Shown: positions 53,723-62,846 of the stretch, in pieces
How the letters are laid out: every line of letters begins with the position of its first letter
How positions within the stretch are numbered: the stretch's first letter is position 1
Assembly: GCF_000787715.1 (NCBI RefSeq)
Contig: NZ_BBPI01000018.1
Span: 1-64,000 of the forward strand
Direction of reading: 5' to 3'
Source: Sphingomonas parapaucimobilis NBRC 15100
GTDB taxonomy: Bacteria > Pseudomonadota > Alphaproteobacteria > Sphingomonadales > Sphingomonadaceae
DNA length: 64,000 nucleotides
Notes under the pieces: model-generated
What the model saw: the letters and a program-made list of their open reading frames with translations, nothing else
What the model was told of the DNA's origin: nothing
Databases searched by the model: none
Position numbers and translations under genes: made by a program

Positions 53723-53841
53723 CTCTCAAACCCATCCCATCAACCCTAGCCCCTGCCGTCCTGCACGACTAAGCTCCCCATCACACTCGCATAAATACCG
53801 GCACCCATGCCGGACCCGCGACCGGAGTGGAGGATGCCCGC

Positions 53842-54738
53842 ATGACCGATATCCCCCCGAATGAATCCCTGCGCGACCGCGCGGTGCGTATCTATGACGC
53901 CTTCACCCATGAGCATCACGACCGCCGGACCCTTTTGCGCCAGATGACCGCACTCGCGGGATCGGTCGCCGCCGCCGAGGCGCTGATCCTGGGAATTTCC
54001 GCCAGTCCCGCCGCCGCCGCAATGACCGACCCCCATGACACCCGGCTGCGCATCGACCGCCGCGAGGGGATGGAGGCCGGTGCGCGATCGGCCGCCTATC
54101 TCGCCAGTCCCAGGGGCGTGAAGAAGCGGATCGGGACGGTGCTGGTCATCCACGAGAATCGCGGGCTGACCCCGCATATCGAGGATGTCACGCGGCGCGT
54201 GGCGCTGGCCGGGTTCCATGCGGTTGCCCCCGATCTGCTCGCGCCACAGGGCGGCACGCCAGCGGACGAGGATCGGGCGCGGACGCTGATCGGAACGCTC
54301 GACTATGATCTGGCGCTGGCCCAGGCGCGCGCGATGATGGCCCATGCCGCCGCCGACAAGACCGGCACCGGCCGCGTCGGGGTGGTGGGCTTTTGTTGGG
54401 GCGGGGCGTTCGTCAACCGGCTGGCGGTGGCGGCAGGCCCGACGCTGGCGGCGGGCGTGGCCTATTACGGCCCCGCACCCAATCCCGGCGAAGCGGCCAA
54501 GGTCCAGGCACCGTTGATGCTCCATTATGCGGGCAAGGATGCGCGCGTGAATGCGACCGGCGAGCCCTGGGTCGCGGCGCTGAAGGCGGCGGGGCGGCCG
54601 GTCGAGGCCTTCACCTATCCGGGCGTCGACCATGCCTTCAACAATGACAGCTCGGCCGAGCGCTATAATGCAGCGGCGGCGACCCAGGCCTGGTCGCGGA
54701 CCATCGCCTTTCTGCACCGTCATCTCGATCGCGCCTGA
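53842..54738 (+). CDS. dienelactone hydrolase family protein, probably exported
   Basis: 298 residues. The N-terminal segment DRRTLLRQMTALAGSVAAAEALILGISASPAAAA looks like a Tat-type or signal-anchor sequence placed after about 30 residues. Alpha/beta-hydrolase core: VLVIHENRGLTPHIEDV, nucleophile Cys in VVGFCWGGAFVNRL, and catalytic His in YPGVDHAFNND. Cys-Asp-His is the dienelactone hydrolase triad. Substrate unknown. ATG 53842 with GGAGG about 10 bases upstream. Confidence 0.85.
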   Translation: MTDIPPNESLRDRAVRIYDAFTHEHHDRRTLLRQMTALAGSVAAAEALILGISASPAAAAMTDPHDTRLRIDRREGMEAGARSAAYLASPRGVKKRIGTVLVIHENRGLTPHIEDVTRRVALAGFHAVAPDLLAPQGGTPADEDRARTLIGTLDYDLALAQARAMMAHAAADKTGTGRVGVVGFCWGGAFVNRLAVAAGPTLAAGVAYYGPAPNPGEAAKVQAPLMLHYAGKDARVNATGEPWVAALKAAGRPVEAFTYPGVDHAFNNDSSAERYNAAAATQAWSRTIAFLHRHLDRA

Positions 54739-54770
54739 TCCCGCCCCCTCCCTTCGCCTTGGAGAGCCTG

Positions 54771-55392
54771 ATGACCGCCGACCTGACGCTGTACACCAAC
54801 CCCCCAGTCGCGGGGCCGTATCGCGCGCTGGATGCTGGAGGAGACGGGGGCGACCTATGACACGGTCGTGCTGGATTATGGGACGACGATGATCGCGCCC
54901 GACTATCGCGCGATCAATCCGATGATGAAGGTGCCCGCCATCGTCCATCTCGGCCAGGTCGTGACGGAGACGGCGGCCATCTGCGCCTATCTGGCCGATG
55001 CCTTTCCCGATGCCGAGCTGGCACCGCTGCCGCAGGAGCGGGCGCGTTATTATCGCTGGCTGTTCTTCGCGGCGGGGCCGCTGGAAGCTGCGATCACCAA
55101 TCGCGCGATGGGCATGGACCCGACCCCCGAGCAGCGGCGTATGGCAGGCTATGGCGATTTCGACCGGGCCGTGGGTGTCATAAGCGCGGCGGTGGCCGAG
55201 CATTCCTATATCACCGGTGAGCGCTTCACGGCGGCGGATGTCTATCTGGGCTCGCAGCTGATGTGGTTCACCCAGTTCGGGCTGATCCCCAGGACCGATG
55301 CGATGATGGCCTATATCGGCCGTTTGCAGAATCGCCCGGCCCACCGGCGCGCCACTGCGCTGGATGATGGCAAGAGCGCTGAAGACGCCTGA
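54771..55392 (+). pseudogene. glutathione S-transferase family protein, +1 frameshift in a C tract
   Basis: From ATG 54771 (GGAG upstream) the frame reads MTADLTLYTNPP and soon stops at 54858. One frame over, the protein continues as SRGRIARWMLEETGATYDTVVLDYG ... MMKVPAIVHLGQVVTETAAICAYLADAFPD, a normal GST thioredoxin-like domain, then the helical domain to 55392. The shift maps to six C at 54810-54815 where five would restore TLYTNPQSRGRIARW. The intact protein would be about 206 residues. Causes: a true mutation, slippage-based switching, or a homopolymer sequencing error. The start ATG 54832 inside the frame would lack the glutathione-binding N-terminus. Confidence 0.8.
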
Positions 55393-55395
55393 CGA

Positions 55396-55560
55396 TCAGA
55401 CCGCGGCGGCGGCTCCCGCCTGTTGATGGGCGGCGCGCAGCATCTCGAGTCCCGCAGCGATGTGGTTGCCCGCCAGCGGCTGGTTCAGCGCATCCGCACC
55501 GTCCATCGCGGCCTTGGCGAAGGCGATGACCTGCTCAAAGGTGACACCATGCTCACTCAT
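55396..55560 (-). CDS. small hypothetical protein
   Basis: 54 residues, helical and acidic (MSEHGVTFEQVIAFAKAAMDGADALNQPLAGNHIAAGLEMLRAAHQQAG). Typical of small sphingomonad hypothetical proteins; function unknown. ATG 55560 has GGA about 10 bases upstream; ATG 55578 would add six residues. Converges on the GST frame. Confidence 0.6.
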   Translation of the reverse strand: MSEHGVTFEQVIAFAKAAMDGADALNQPLAGNHIAAGLEMLRAAHQQAGAAAAV

Positions 55561-55716
55561 CTTCGATTCCATTTCCACCGCAACGACTCTGTTCCAACGT
55601 CCTGACGACTCGACATGTATATAATCCTAAGCTGCAATAAAGTTTCACGCGATATGCAAATAAGGCTGGTCCTTTCGAACTGCCCCCCGGCGGGACACCG
55701 GGGGGGCGACTGAGCC

Positions 55717-57066
55717 TCAGCGCATCAGCACCAGCTCTTCGGACATGGTCGGGTGCAGCGCGACGGTGGCGTCGAACTGCGCCTTGGTCAGCCCGGCCTT
55801 GACCGCGATGGCGGCGGCCTGGAGGATTTCGGGCACGTCGGGGCCGATCATGTGCAGCCCGACCACGCGGCCGGTGTCGCCGTCGCATACCATCTTGTAG
55901 AGCGCGCGTTCCTCGCGGCCCGCCAGGACATTCTTCATCGGGCGGAAGTCGGAGGTATAGACCTGCACCGACCCCAGGATCTGGCGCGCCTGCGCCTCGG
56001 TCATGCCGACGCCCGCCATCGGGGGATGGCTGAACACGGCGGCGGGGATGCAGTCATAGTCGACACGGGTCGGCTTGCCGCCGAACACGGTGTCGGCAAA
56101 GGCCTGTCCCTCGCGGATGGCAACGGGGGTCAGCTGGACCCGGTTGGTCACGTCGCCGACCGCATAGATGCTGGGGCAGGTCGAGCGATTGTCCTCGTCC
56201 ACCTTGATCGCGCCATGATCGTCCAGCTCGACACCGGCCGTCTCCAGCCCCAGGCCATGGGTATTGGGAAGGCGGCCGGTCGCGAACATCACCAGGTCGA
56301 CGATCATCGGCTCGTGGTTGGACATGGATACCTTCAGGCAGCCATCGTCCATCTTCTCGATCCCCTCGAACGTCGCGTCGAAGCGGAATTCGATCCCCTT
56401 CATCATCGAGATCTGGAGCAGCCGGTCGCGGATCGTCAGGTCGTAACCGCGCAATATGTCCTTGCTGCGATTGATCAGCGTGACGTGCGCGCCGAACTGG
56501 TGGAAGACGCCCGCAAATTCATTGGCGATATAGCCCGCGCCGGCAATCAGCACGCGCTTGGGGATGGCGTCCAGATGGAACGCCTCGTTGGAGGTGATGC
56601 CATGCTCGTGACCGGGGCAGGAGGGGACGGCCGGATGCGCGCCGACCGCGATCAGGATGCGTTCGGCGGTCTTCTCGGTCCCGTCGGCCAGGCGGACGCT
56701 GTTGGGGCCGGTGACGACGGCGCGCTGGTCGATGATCTCGACATTGTGGCTCTCCAGCGTCTTCTTGTACGCGCCGTTCAGCCGGTCGACTTCCGCCAGC
56801 ACATTGTCCCGCAGCGTTTGCCACGAGAATTCGCACTCGCTCGGCACCTGCCAGCCGAAGCGGCGGGCGTCCTTCAGATCCTCGGCGAAATGCGCGCCAT
56901 AGACGAGCAGCTTCTTGGGCACACAGCCGCGAATGACGCAGGTGCCGCCGACCCGATATTCCTCGGCCACCGCCACGCGCGCGCCATGCGCCGCCGCGAC
57001 CCGCGAGGCGCGCGTGCCCCCCGACCCTGCACCGATGACGAACAGGTCATAGTCATACTCAGCCAT
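55717..57066 (-). CDS. gor: glutathione-disulfide reductase
   Basis: 449-residue flavoprotein reducing GSSG with NADPH. FAD site VIGAGSGGTRASRVAA, redox-active disulfide GGTCVIRGCVPKKLL, pyridine nucleotide motif IAGAGYIANEFAGVFHQFG with RSKDILRGYD (Arg pattern for NADPH), FAD second site YAVGDVTNRVQLTPVA, and the C-terminal active-site HPTMSEEL. ATG 57066 is chosen over an upstream frame to 57135. Confidence 0.94.
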   Translation of the reverse strand: MAEYDYDLFVIGAGSGGTRASRVAAAHGARVAVAEEYRVGGTCVIRGCVPKKLLVYGAHFAEDLKDARRFGWQVPSECEFSWQTLRDNVLAEVDRLNGAYKKTLESHNVEIIDQRAVVTGPNSVRLADGTEKTAERILIAVGAHPAVPSCPGHEHGITSNEAFHLDAIPKRVLIAGAGYIANEFAGVFHQFGAHVTLINRSKDILRGYDLTIRDRLLQISMMKGIEFRFDATFEGIEKMDDGCLKVSMSNHEPMIVDLVMFATGRLPNTHGLGLETAGVELDDHGAIKVDEDNRSTCPSIYAVGDVTNRVQLTPVAIREGQAFADTVFGGKPTRVDYDCIPAAVFSHPPMAGVGMTEAQARQILGSVQVYTSDFRPMKNVLAGREERALYKMVCDGDTGRVVGLHMIGPDVPEILQAAAIAVKAGLTKAQFDATVALHPTMSEELVLMR

Positions 57067-57172
57067 GGGAACGGTTTCTCCGGGAATTGGGGGCGGTTCA
57101 GCCGCCTGAAAGCATAACGGGGGACGCCGAGCCAAGTTCAGCGTCCCCCTGACAGTGATCGGAAATGATGTT

Positions 57173-57302
57173 CATCCTTCCCGCTTGCGGGGAGGGGGGC
57201 CATGCGAAGCATGGTGGAGGGGGCGTTCCACAAAGGATATCCTGTGAGGAAGCCCCCCTCCGTCAGGCCTGCGGCCTGCCACCTCCCCGCGAGCGGGGAG
57301 GA
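57173..57302. repeat. dispersed repeat, family A (two inverted copies)
   Basis: CCTTCCCGCTTGCGGGGAGG with ATGGTGGAGGGG, and CCCCTCCGTCAGG ... CCTGCCACCTCCCCGC. Between gor and pgi. Confidence 0.78.
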
Positions 57303-57305
57303 TAG

Positions 57306-58799
57306 TTATTCGCCAAAAGCCCGCTTGATCAGGTCCTCGGTCGAGGGGTCGAACTCCTGCCCGCCCTGATCGGCCGCCTTGGCCATTTCCTTGCCCAGCT
57401 CGACGCCGAACTGGTCGAAGCTGTTGATGCCCAGCAGCACGCCGTTCACGAACACGCGGTGCTCGTAGAATGCGATCAGCGCGCCCAGCGTGCGCGGATC
57501 GAGCGTGTCGAGCAGGATGGTCGATGACGGACGATCGCCCGAATAGCTGCGCGCAGGGTCGTCGACCTTCTTGCCCTTCATCAGCGCCGCACCCTGCGCG
57601 AACGCATTGAGCAGCAGCTGGCGGTGATGATCGTCGCTCAGCACATCGCCCGGCTCGATCACGGCGATGAACTCGACGGGCACCAGGTGCGTGCCCTGGT
57701 GGAGCAGCTGGAACACCGCGTGCTGCGCATCGGTGCCGACGCCGCCCCAGGTGATGGCGGCGGTCGGGCGGCCGACCGGCTGACCGTCGACGGTCACACC
57801 CTTGCCGTTCGACTCCATCTCCAGCTGCTGGAGATAGGAGGGCAGGAGGCGCAGGCGCTCGTCATAGGCGAAGGGCGCGCGCGTCTCGGCATGGCGGACC
57901 TGGGTGTAATAGAGGTCGGCAAAGGCGGCGAGCGCGGGTGCGTTCTGGCTAAGGTCGGTGAGGCGGAAGTGGCGGTCCATCTCGGCCGCGCCCTCCAGCA
58001 GTTCCTCGAACGCATCCCAGCCCAGGCCCAGCGCAGCGGGGAAACCGATGGTCGACCAGAGCGAATACCGACCGCCGACCGACTCGGCGAAGGGCAGGAT
58101 GCGCGTCTCGTCCACGCCCCATTCGACCGCCTTTTCGGGATTGGCGGTCAGCGCGATCACCTTGCCATAGGGATCCTCGACACCGCTCTCGGTCATCCAC
58201 TGGAGCGCCGAGGTGGCGTTCAGCATCGTCTCGGTGGTGGTGAAGGTCTTGGAGGCGACGACCAGCAGCGTGGCGGCGGGGTCGAAGCGTTTGAACACCT
58301 CCTCCAGCGCGACGCCGTCGACGTTCGAGACGATCGCCACGTCGTAACGGTCGCTGTCACGGCCCAGCGCGTCGACCAGCAGGTCGGGACCGAGCGCCGA
58401 ACCACCGATGCCGATATGCAGGACATGGCGGATCGGGCCGAGCGCCTCGGCCTCGATCGCGTCGATCAGCGCGCGCATCCGGGCGTGCGACTGGCGCGCG
58501 GTGGCGACGCTTTCGGGATTGCCCTCGCCACGCTCGGCGGTGTGCTCGACCGCGCGGCCTTCGGTGACGTTGACGACCTCGCCGCCGAACAGCGCGTCAC
58601 GCTTGGCGGCCAGCCCGCTTGCCTTGGCGAGTTCGGCGAAGGCGGCGACGGCCTCGCGGGTGAGGTGCGTCTTGGACCAGTCGAAATGGATGCCCGCCAC
58701 GTCCAGGCTGAGCGAGGCCAGCCGGTTGGGATCATTCGCGAAAAGATCGAGAAGCGGGGTCTGCGGGAGCGATTCGATCGTCGACCAGTCGGCAGCCAT
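57306..58799 (-). CDS. pgi: glucose-6-phosphate isomerase
   Basis: 497-residue enzyme interconverting glucose-6-phosphate and fructose-6-phosphate. Sugar-phosphate isomerase features: VLHIGIGGSALGPDLLVDAL, VASKTFTTTETM, SVGGRYSLWSTIGFPAALGLGWDAFEELL, MESNGKGVTVDG, and WGGVGTDAQHAVFQLLHQGTHLVPVEFI. ATG 58799 (MAADWSTIESLPQTPLL) is preferred over the frame start at 58856. In sphingomonads it feeds the Entner-Doudoroff route. Confidence 0.95.
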   Translation of the reverse strand: MAADWSTIESLPQTPLLDLFANDPNRLASLSLDVAGIHFDWSKTHLTREAVAAFAELAKASGLAAKRDALFGGEVVNVTEGRAVEHTAERGEGNPESVATARQSHARMRALIDAIEAEALGPIRHVLHIGIGGSALGPDLLVDALGRDSDRYDVAIVSNVDGVALEEVFKRFDPAATLLVVASKTFTTTETMLNATSALQWMTESGVEDPYGKVIALTANPEKAVEWGVDETRILPFAESVGGRYSLWSTIGFPAALGLGWDAFEELLEGAAEMDRHFRLTDLSQNAPALAAFADLYYTQVRHAETRAPFAYDERLRLLPSYLQQLEMESNGKGVTVDGQPVGRPTAAITWGGVGTDAQHAVFQLLHQGTHLVPVEFIAVIEPGDVLSDDHHRQLLLNAFAQGAALMKGKKVDDPARSYSGDRPSSTILLDTLDPRTLGALIAFYEHRVFVNGVLLGINSFDQFGVELGKEMAKAADQGGQEFDPSTEDLIKRAFGE

Positions 58800-58900
58800 G
58801 ATGCCTGTTCCTTCCTTGCGCGTGCCCCGAAGGGCTTCCCTCACGGCGTTAGCCAAAGCGGGCGGGCAAAGCCAAGCCTTAGATTGGTATGGTGGGCATG

Positions 58901-59488
58901 TTAGCGAGGCCCCGCCGCACGGATGGTGTCGAACGCCTCGTTGACCGTCTCGTCCGATACGGACAGCGCCCAGTTTCCAAACAAGCCCGGCAAACGCCTG
59001 AACAGAGCGGGGCGGTCAGCGGCCAGTACTCTTGCGTGATGAAAGGCTCCGTCGCCATGCTTTAGTAGATTGGCAAGCAACGCCAGAAAATCCAATCGCG
59101 TATCGATGGGATAATGAGCCGCCATACCCCTTTTTAGTACAGCGTAATTGTCATTGCGCCCATTGAGTTTGGTGATGGATCGGGACCAGCTTTCCCAATA
59201 ATGGAATGCGCTTATTATAAATGCTTCCCGCACAACTCGAGCCGATAGGGTGGTGCCCATTGCAGCGTAATCCAACGCATGTTGGGTGCTGTGAACAAGG
59301 ACGCGATGCTCGCCCTCATATTCATATTCGCTGTCGTCTGAGCCACTTTTGAGGTAATTTATCGCAGCCCGATTGGCAGCGTGTGTGGCAACATCCAACG
59401 CTGAAGCGGATAATTGATAGGCATCGCAAATTCGATCAATGCCGGACTGGTAAAGAAAAGCGATAGTTTGCGGTGGGAGTATTGTCAT
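58901..59488 (-). CDS. accessory protein of unknown function
   Basis: 195 residues, mostly helical: IDRICDAYQLSASALDVATHAANRAAINYLKSGSDDSEYEYEGEHRVLVHSTQHALDYAAMGTTLSARVVREAFIISAFHYWESWSRSI, then LLANLLKHGDGAFHHARVLAADRP. More AT-rich than pgi and the acetyltransferase either side, suggesting acquisition. The LLKHG segment and helical bundle are weakly reminiscent of HEPN-like proteins, but no Rx4-6H motif is clear. No partner gene adjacent. Confidence 0.6.
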   Translation of the reverse strand: MTILPPQTIAFLYQSGIDRICDAYQLSASALDVATHAANRAAINYLKSGSDDSEYEYEGEHRVLVHSTQHALDYAAMGTTLSARVVREAFIISAFHYWESWSRSITKLNGRNDNYAVLKRGMAAHYPIDTRLDFLALLANLLKHGDGAFHHARVLAADRPALFRRLPGLFGNWALSVSDETVNEAFDTIRAAGPR

Positions 59489-59529
59489 CGCATTTGCCTT
59501 ATCTCCACCAAGCTTTCGATGTGTCCGTA

Positions 59530-60120
59530 CTACCGATGCTTCCCCGCCACCGGGTCACGGACCACGCCGACATCGGCGAAGCGCTTCGGTTCGGCGGGGT
59601 GGGGGGCGGGTTCGGCCAGTTCGCGCTGCCAGTAGCCGACGTCGATCCAGCGGCCATGCTTGTGCCCGACCTCGCGGAAGACGCCCGCGCGGCGGAAGCC
59701 AACGGCTTCGTGCAGCTTGATCGAGCCGTCATTGGGCAGCGCGATCACGCCCATCGCCTGGGTGAAGCCTTGCGCGGTCAGCGTGTCGACCAGTGCCTCG
59801 TACAGTAGCCGCCCGATGCCCGAACGCTGCGACACGTCGGCGACGTAGATGGTCGTCTCGACCACCCAGCGATAGGCCTCGCGCTCGCGGAAGCGCGCGG
59901 CATAGGCATAGCCGATCACCGCATCTTCACGGCCTTCTTCGTCGGCCAGCGTCGCGACGATCCAGGGATAGAGGCCGTCCGCCCCCTCCATCCGCGCGCG
60001 CATCATGTCGGCGTCGGGGGCCTGGGTCTCGAACGACACGACGCCCGCCAGCACATGCGGCGCATAGATGGCGGCGATGGCGGCGGCGTCATCGGGGCGG
60101 GCGGCGCGGATGGCGATCAT
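59530..60120 (-). CDS. GNAT N-acetyltransferase, phosphinothricin/methionine-sulfone type
   Basis: 196 residues: MIAIRAARPDDAAAIAAIYAPHVLAGVVSFETQAPD, then VIGYAYAARFREREAYRWVVETTIYVADVSQRSGIGRLLYEALVDTLTAQGF with the acetyl-CoA loop QRSGIG, and NDGSIKLHEAVGFRRAGVFREVGHKHGRWIDVGYWQREL. This is the Pat/MnaT pattern (acetylation of phosphinothricin-like or methionine analogues). The C-terminus has a short extra tail. ATG 60120 is used; the longer upstream frame passes through a repeat. Confidence 0.88.
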   Translation of the reverse strand: MIAIRAARPDDAAAIAAIYAPHVLAGVVSFETQAPDADMMRARMEGADGLYPWIVATLADEEGREDAVIGYAYAARFREREAYRWVVETTIYVADVSQRSGIGRLLYEALVDTLTAQGFTQAMGVIALPNDGSIKLHEAVGFRRAGVFREVGHKHGRWIDVGYWQRELAEPAPHPAEPKRFADVGVVRDPVAGKHR

Positions 60121-60221
60121 GGGGCTTTGCGTCTCCTGAAGCGATGAGACTGGGTAGCGCGGGGGGCCGTGCTGCGGAAGGGGCCAGCATTCTTTGCCTT
60201 TTGCGCCAAGTCCCCCATCCG

Positions 60222-60304
60222 TTCGCACTGAGCGAAGTCGAAGTGCACGCCCCGCGCTTGAGACGAGGGCGTCCCTTGGCCTTCGACTTCGCTCAGGCTG
60301 AAGG
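60222..60304. repeat. dispersed inverted repeat, family B
   Basis: Outer arms near 60222-60246 and 60277-60304, in opposite orientation, between sppA (upstream on the minus strand) and the acetyltransferase gene. Confidence 0.78.
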
Positions 60305-60341
60305 GGAGTGGGGGAGGCTGGGCATTGTCTGCGCGTAAAAG

Positions 60342-62303
60342 TTACAGCCCCAGTCGCGCGATCAGCAGGTCGAGCAGCCGCTCGTCGCTGGCCGTGCCCA
60401 CCGGACCCAGCGCGCCGCACTCCAGGCATTTCGCCTGGACCGAGCCGCCCCGCGCCAGCCGCGCGACATCGCCCAGCGCCCGCGCCGCGACCGCGCGGCG
60501 TTCGGCTGCCGCGATGGCGAAGACGTCGCCGCCCTGCTGGCTGTCATCGTCGCTGTCGAACCCTTCGACCAGAGTCGCGGCAAAGCCCGGCTTCTTTTCC
60601 AGATATTCGGCATGAACCTTGGCCGGGTCCAGCTTGGCGCGGCGGGCGGCCTCGGCGATGGCGTCGGACAGGTTGCCGAATCGGTCGACCAGTCCGATCT
60701 GGCGCGCGGTGCCGCCGTCCCAGACGCGGCCCTGCGCGATGGTGTCGACCTTTTCGGGCGTCATGTGGCGCGATTGGGCGACGCGGGTCAGGAACTGGCG
60801 ATAGCCATTCTCGATCCCCGCCTGCAGGATGGTGTCGAGCATCGGTGTCGTCCCGCCCAGCACGTCGGGCTGGCCGGTCAGCGGCGTGGTCTTCACCCCG
60901 TCGGTGGTGACGCCGATCTTGGCCAGCGTATTCTCGAAGGTCGGGATGATGCCGAAGATGCCGATCGACCCGGTGATCGTGCCCGGCTCGGCGAAGATCA
61001 GGTCGGCCGGGGTCGACACCCAATAGCCGCCCGACGCCGCGAGGCCACCCATCGAGACGATGACGGGCAGCTTCTGCCGCTTGGCCTCAAGGATCGCCTG
61101 GCGGATTTGTTCGGAGGCCAGCACCGAGCCGCCCGGCGAGTCGACGCGGACGACCAGCGCCTTCAGATTCTTCTTGGCCAGGCCGTCGAGCAGTGCCTTG
61201 GACACCGTCTCACCCGCCGCGGTGCCGGGACCGGCCTCGCCATCGACGATATTGCCCGCAATGGTCAGCACGCCGATCGCATCGCCCTTGGTCGGCAGCG
61301 GGTTCGCCTTGACCCAGGCGGCATAGGAGATGGTGCGGAACGCGCCTGCGGGCTTGTCCGCCTCCGCTCCCGCAATCTCGGCCACGCGCTTGCCGAAGGC
61401 CAGCTTGTCGCCCAGCTTGTCGACCAGACCGGCCTTCAGATTGGCATCGGCGATGCTGCCGTTCGCGGCGAGCACGGCGCGGTCGGGCTGGGTCAGGAAG
61501 GCGTCGATCTGCGCCTTGGGCCGGGCCTTGGCGACCGCTTCGCGCCACTGGGCGAACAACGTGCCGTACAGCGCCTGCGACGCGGCGCGCGCATCGGGGC
61601 TCTGGTCGCTGCGGATATAGGGTTCGACAAAGGACTTGAACTTGCCGACGCGGTAGACATGGGTGGTGACGCCCAGCTTGTCGATCAGGCCCTTGTAATA
61701 AAGCTGGTTGCCGCCCGGCCCGGTGAATAGCGTGCCACCCAGCGGGTTGACCCAGATCTCGCTGGCATTGGCGGCCAGGCGATAGGCGCCGTCGGTATAG
61801 GCGGTGGCATAGGCCAGCACCGGCTTGCCCCCTTTACGGAAGCGCTGGATCGCGTCGCCGACCTCTTGCAGGGTCGCGGGGTATGCGCCGCCGAACGCAT
61901 CCAGGTCGAGGACCAGCAGTTTGACGCGGCCATCGTCCTTCGCCGCGTCGATCGCGCGGACGAGATCACGCAGGCGATATTGATGCGGCACGCTGCGCCC
62001 CGACAGCATGGCGAGCGGCGCGATCGCCTCGGGCTGTTCGACGATCGGGCCGTCCAGCTTCAGCAGCAGCGCGCCGTCGGTGATCGCTTTGGTCCCCGGC
62101 CGGGCGTTGAGCGCGGCGAAGATCAGGCCGAAGAACAGCAGCATGGCGGCCAGCACCAGGAAATCCTTGATGCCGACCAGCAGCCGCCACGCGCCCCGGA
62201 CCAGCCGCCACCCGCTGCGCCGTCCGGGCTTGCGCCCCGGTCGGCTGAAATCCTGGTCGAGCGGAGAGGCGGGCGGAAGCGCGTCGGCGCGGGCGTCGGT
62301 CAT
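60342..62303 (-). CDS. sppA: signal peptide peptidase SppA, 67K type
   Basis: 653-residue membrane-anchored serine protease with a Ser/Lys dyad that degrades cleaved signal peptides. One transmembrane helix (FLVLAAMLLFFGLIFAALN) near residue 60, then two tandem SppA folds. Catalytic Lys is in YRVGKFKSFVEPY (first half) and Ser in MGGLAASGGYWVSTPAD (second half), with VRVDSPGGSVLASEQIR. The C-terminus has an added CLEC motif (QAKCLECGALG) not needed for catalysis. Divergent from groESL. Confidence 0.93.
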   Translation of the reverse strand: MTDARADALPPASPLDQDFSRPGRKPGRRSGWRLVRGAWRLLVGIKDFLVLAAMLLFFGLIFAALNARPGTKAITDGALLLKLDGPIVEQPEAIAPLAMLSGRSVPHQYRLRDLVRAIDAAKDDGRVKLLVLDLDAFGGAYPATLQEVGDAIQRFRKGGKPVLAYATAYTDGAYRLAANASEIWVNPLGGTLFTGPGGNQLYYKGLIDKLGVTTHVYRVGKFKSFVEPYIRSDQSPDARAASQALYGTLFAQWREAVAKARPKAQIDAFLTQPDRAVLAANGSIADANLKAGLVDKLGDKLAFGKRVAEIAGAEADKPAGAFRTISYAAWVKANPLPTKGDAIGVLTIAGNIVDGEAGPGTAAGETVSKALLDGLAKKNLKALVVRVDSPGGSVLASEQIRQAILEAKRQKLPVIVSMGGLAASGGYWVSTPADLIFAEPGTITGSIGIFGIIPTFENTLAKIGVTTDGVKTTPLTGQPDVLGGTTPMLDTILQAGIENGYRQFLTRVAQSRHMTPEKVDTIAQGRVWDGGTARQIGLVDRFGNLSDAIAEAARRAKLDPAKVHAEYLEKKPGFAATLVEGFDSDDDSQQGGDVFAIAAAERRAVAARALGDVARLARGGSVQAKCLECGALGPVGTASDERLLDLLIARLGL

Positions 62304-62431
62304 TCCCTATCGCTACCCCAGCGACGAATGCTCGGCAATGGTCCGTGTTAGCGAGCCAATACGCGGGGCGGGCGGCCCCGATTTTGTTCCCACCCGCGCC
62401 ACGCTTCGTCGAAATTTTTTGCAGGCGGGCG

Positions 62432-62494
62432 TTGACGCCCTGAATGCCCGTTCACATATCCGGGGCGTTGGCACTCGCATGGCTCGAGTGCCAG
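62432..62494 (+). promoter_or_regulatory. groESL promoter and CIRCE operator
   Basis: TTGACG (62432-62437), 17-base spacer, CATATC (62455-62460) is the probable promoter. CIRCE follows: TTGGCACTC (62468-62476), nine bases, GAGTGCCAG (62486-62494), the HrcA repressor site, at the transcription start. Heat-shock control by HrcA is expected. Confidence 0.85.
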
Positions 62495-62523
62495 AAAAGT
62501 GTAACACGCCAGATTAAAGGGAC

Positions 62524-62817
62524 ATGGCAATGAACTTTCGTCCGTTGCACGACCGCGTTCTCGTCCGTCGCGTCGAGGCCGAGGAAAAGACGGCTGGCGG
62601 GATCATCATCCCGGATACCGCCAAGGAAAAGCCCCAGGAGGGCGAAGTCGTCGCCGCCGGTTCGGGCGCGAAGGCCGAAGACGGCAAGGTCACGCCGCTG
62701 GACGTGAAGGCGGGCGACCGCATCCTGTTCGGCAAGTGGTCGGGCACCGAGGTCAAGGTGAACGGTGAAGACCTGCTCATCATGAAGGAATCGGATATCC
62801 TCGGCATCATCGGCTGA
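62524..62817 (+). CDS. groES: co-chaperonin GroES
   Basis: 97 residues, the heptameric lid of the chaperonin. [44 protein letters not shown] includes the mobile loop, and [31 protein letters not shown] completes the barrel. ATG 62524, preceded by AAAGGG. CIRCE lies 30 bases upstream. Directly before groEL. Confidence 0.97.
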   Translation: MAMNFRPLHDRVLVRRVEAEEKTAGGIIIPDTAKEKPQEGEVVAAGSGAKAEDGKVTPLDVKAGDRILFGKWSGTEVKVNGEDLLIMKESDILGIIG

Positions 62818-62846
62818 GCGACCGGTTTTCCTCCCGTTTTTTCTGA

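Noticed and set aside
62432..62494. groESL control region as a novelty
   Set aside because: CIRCE/HrcA control of groESL is well established; recorded only as a feature.
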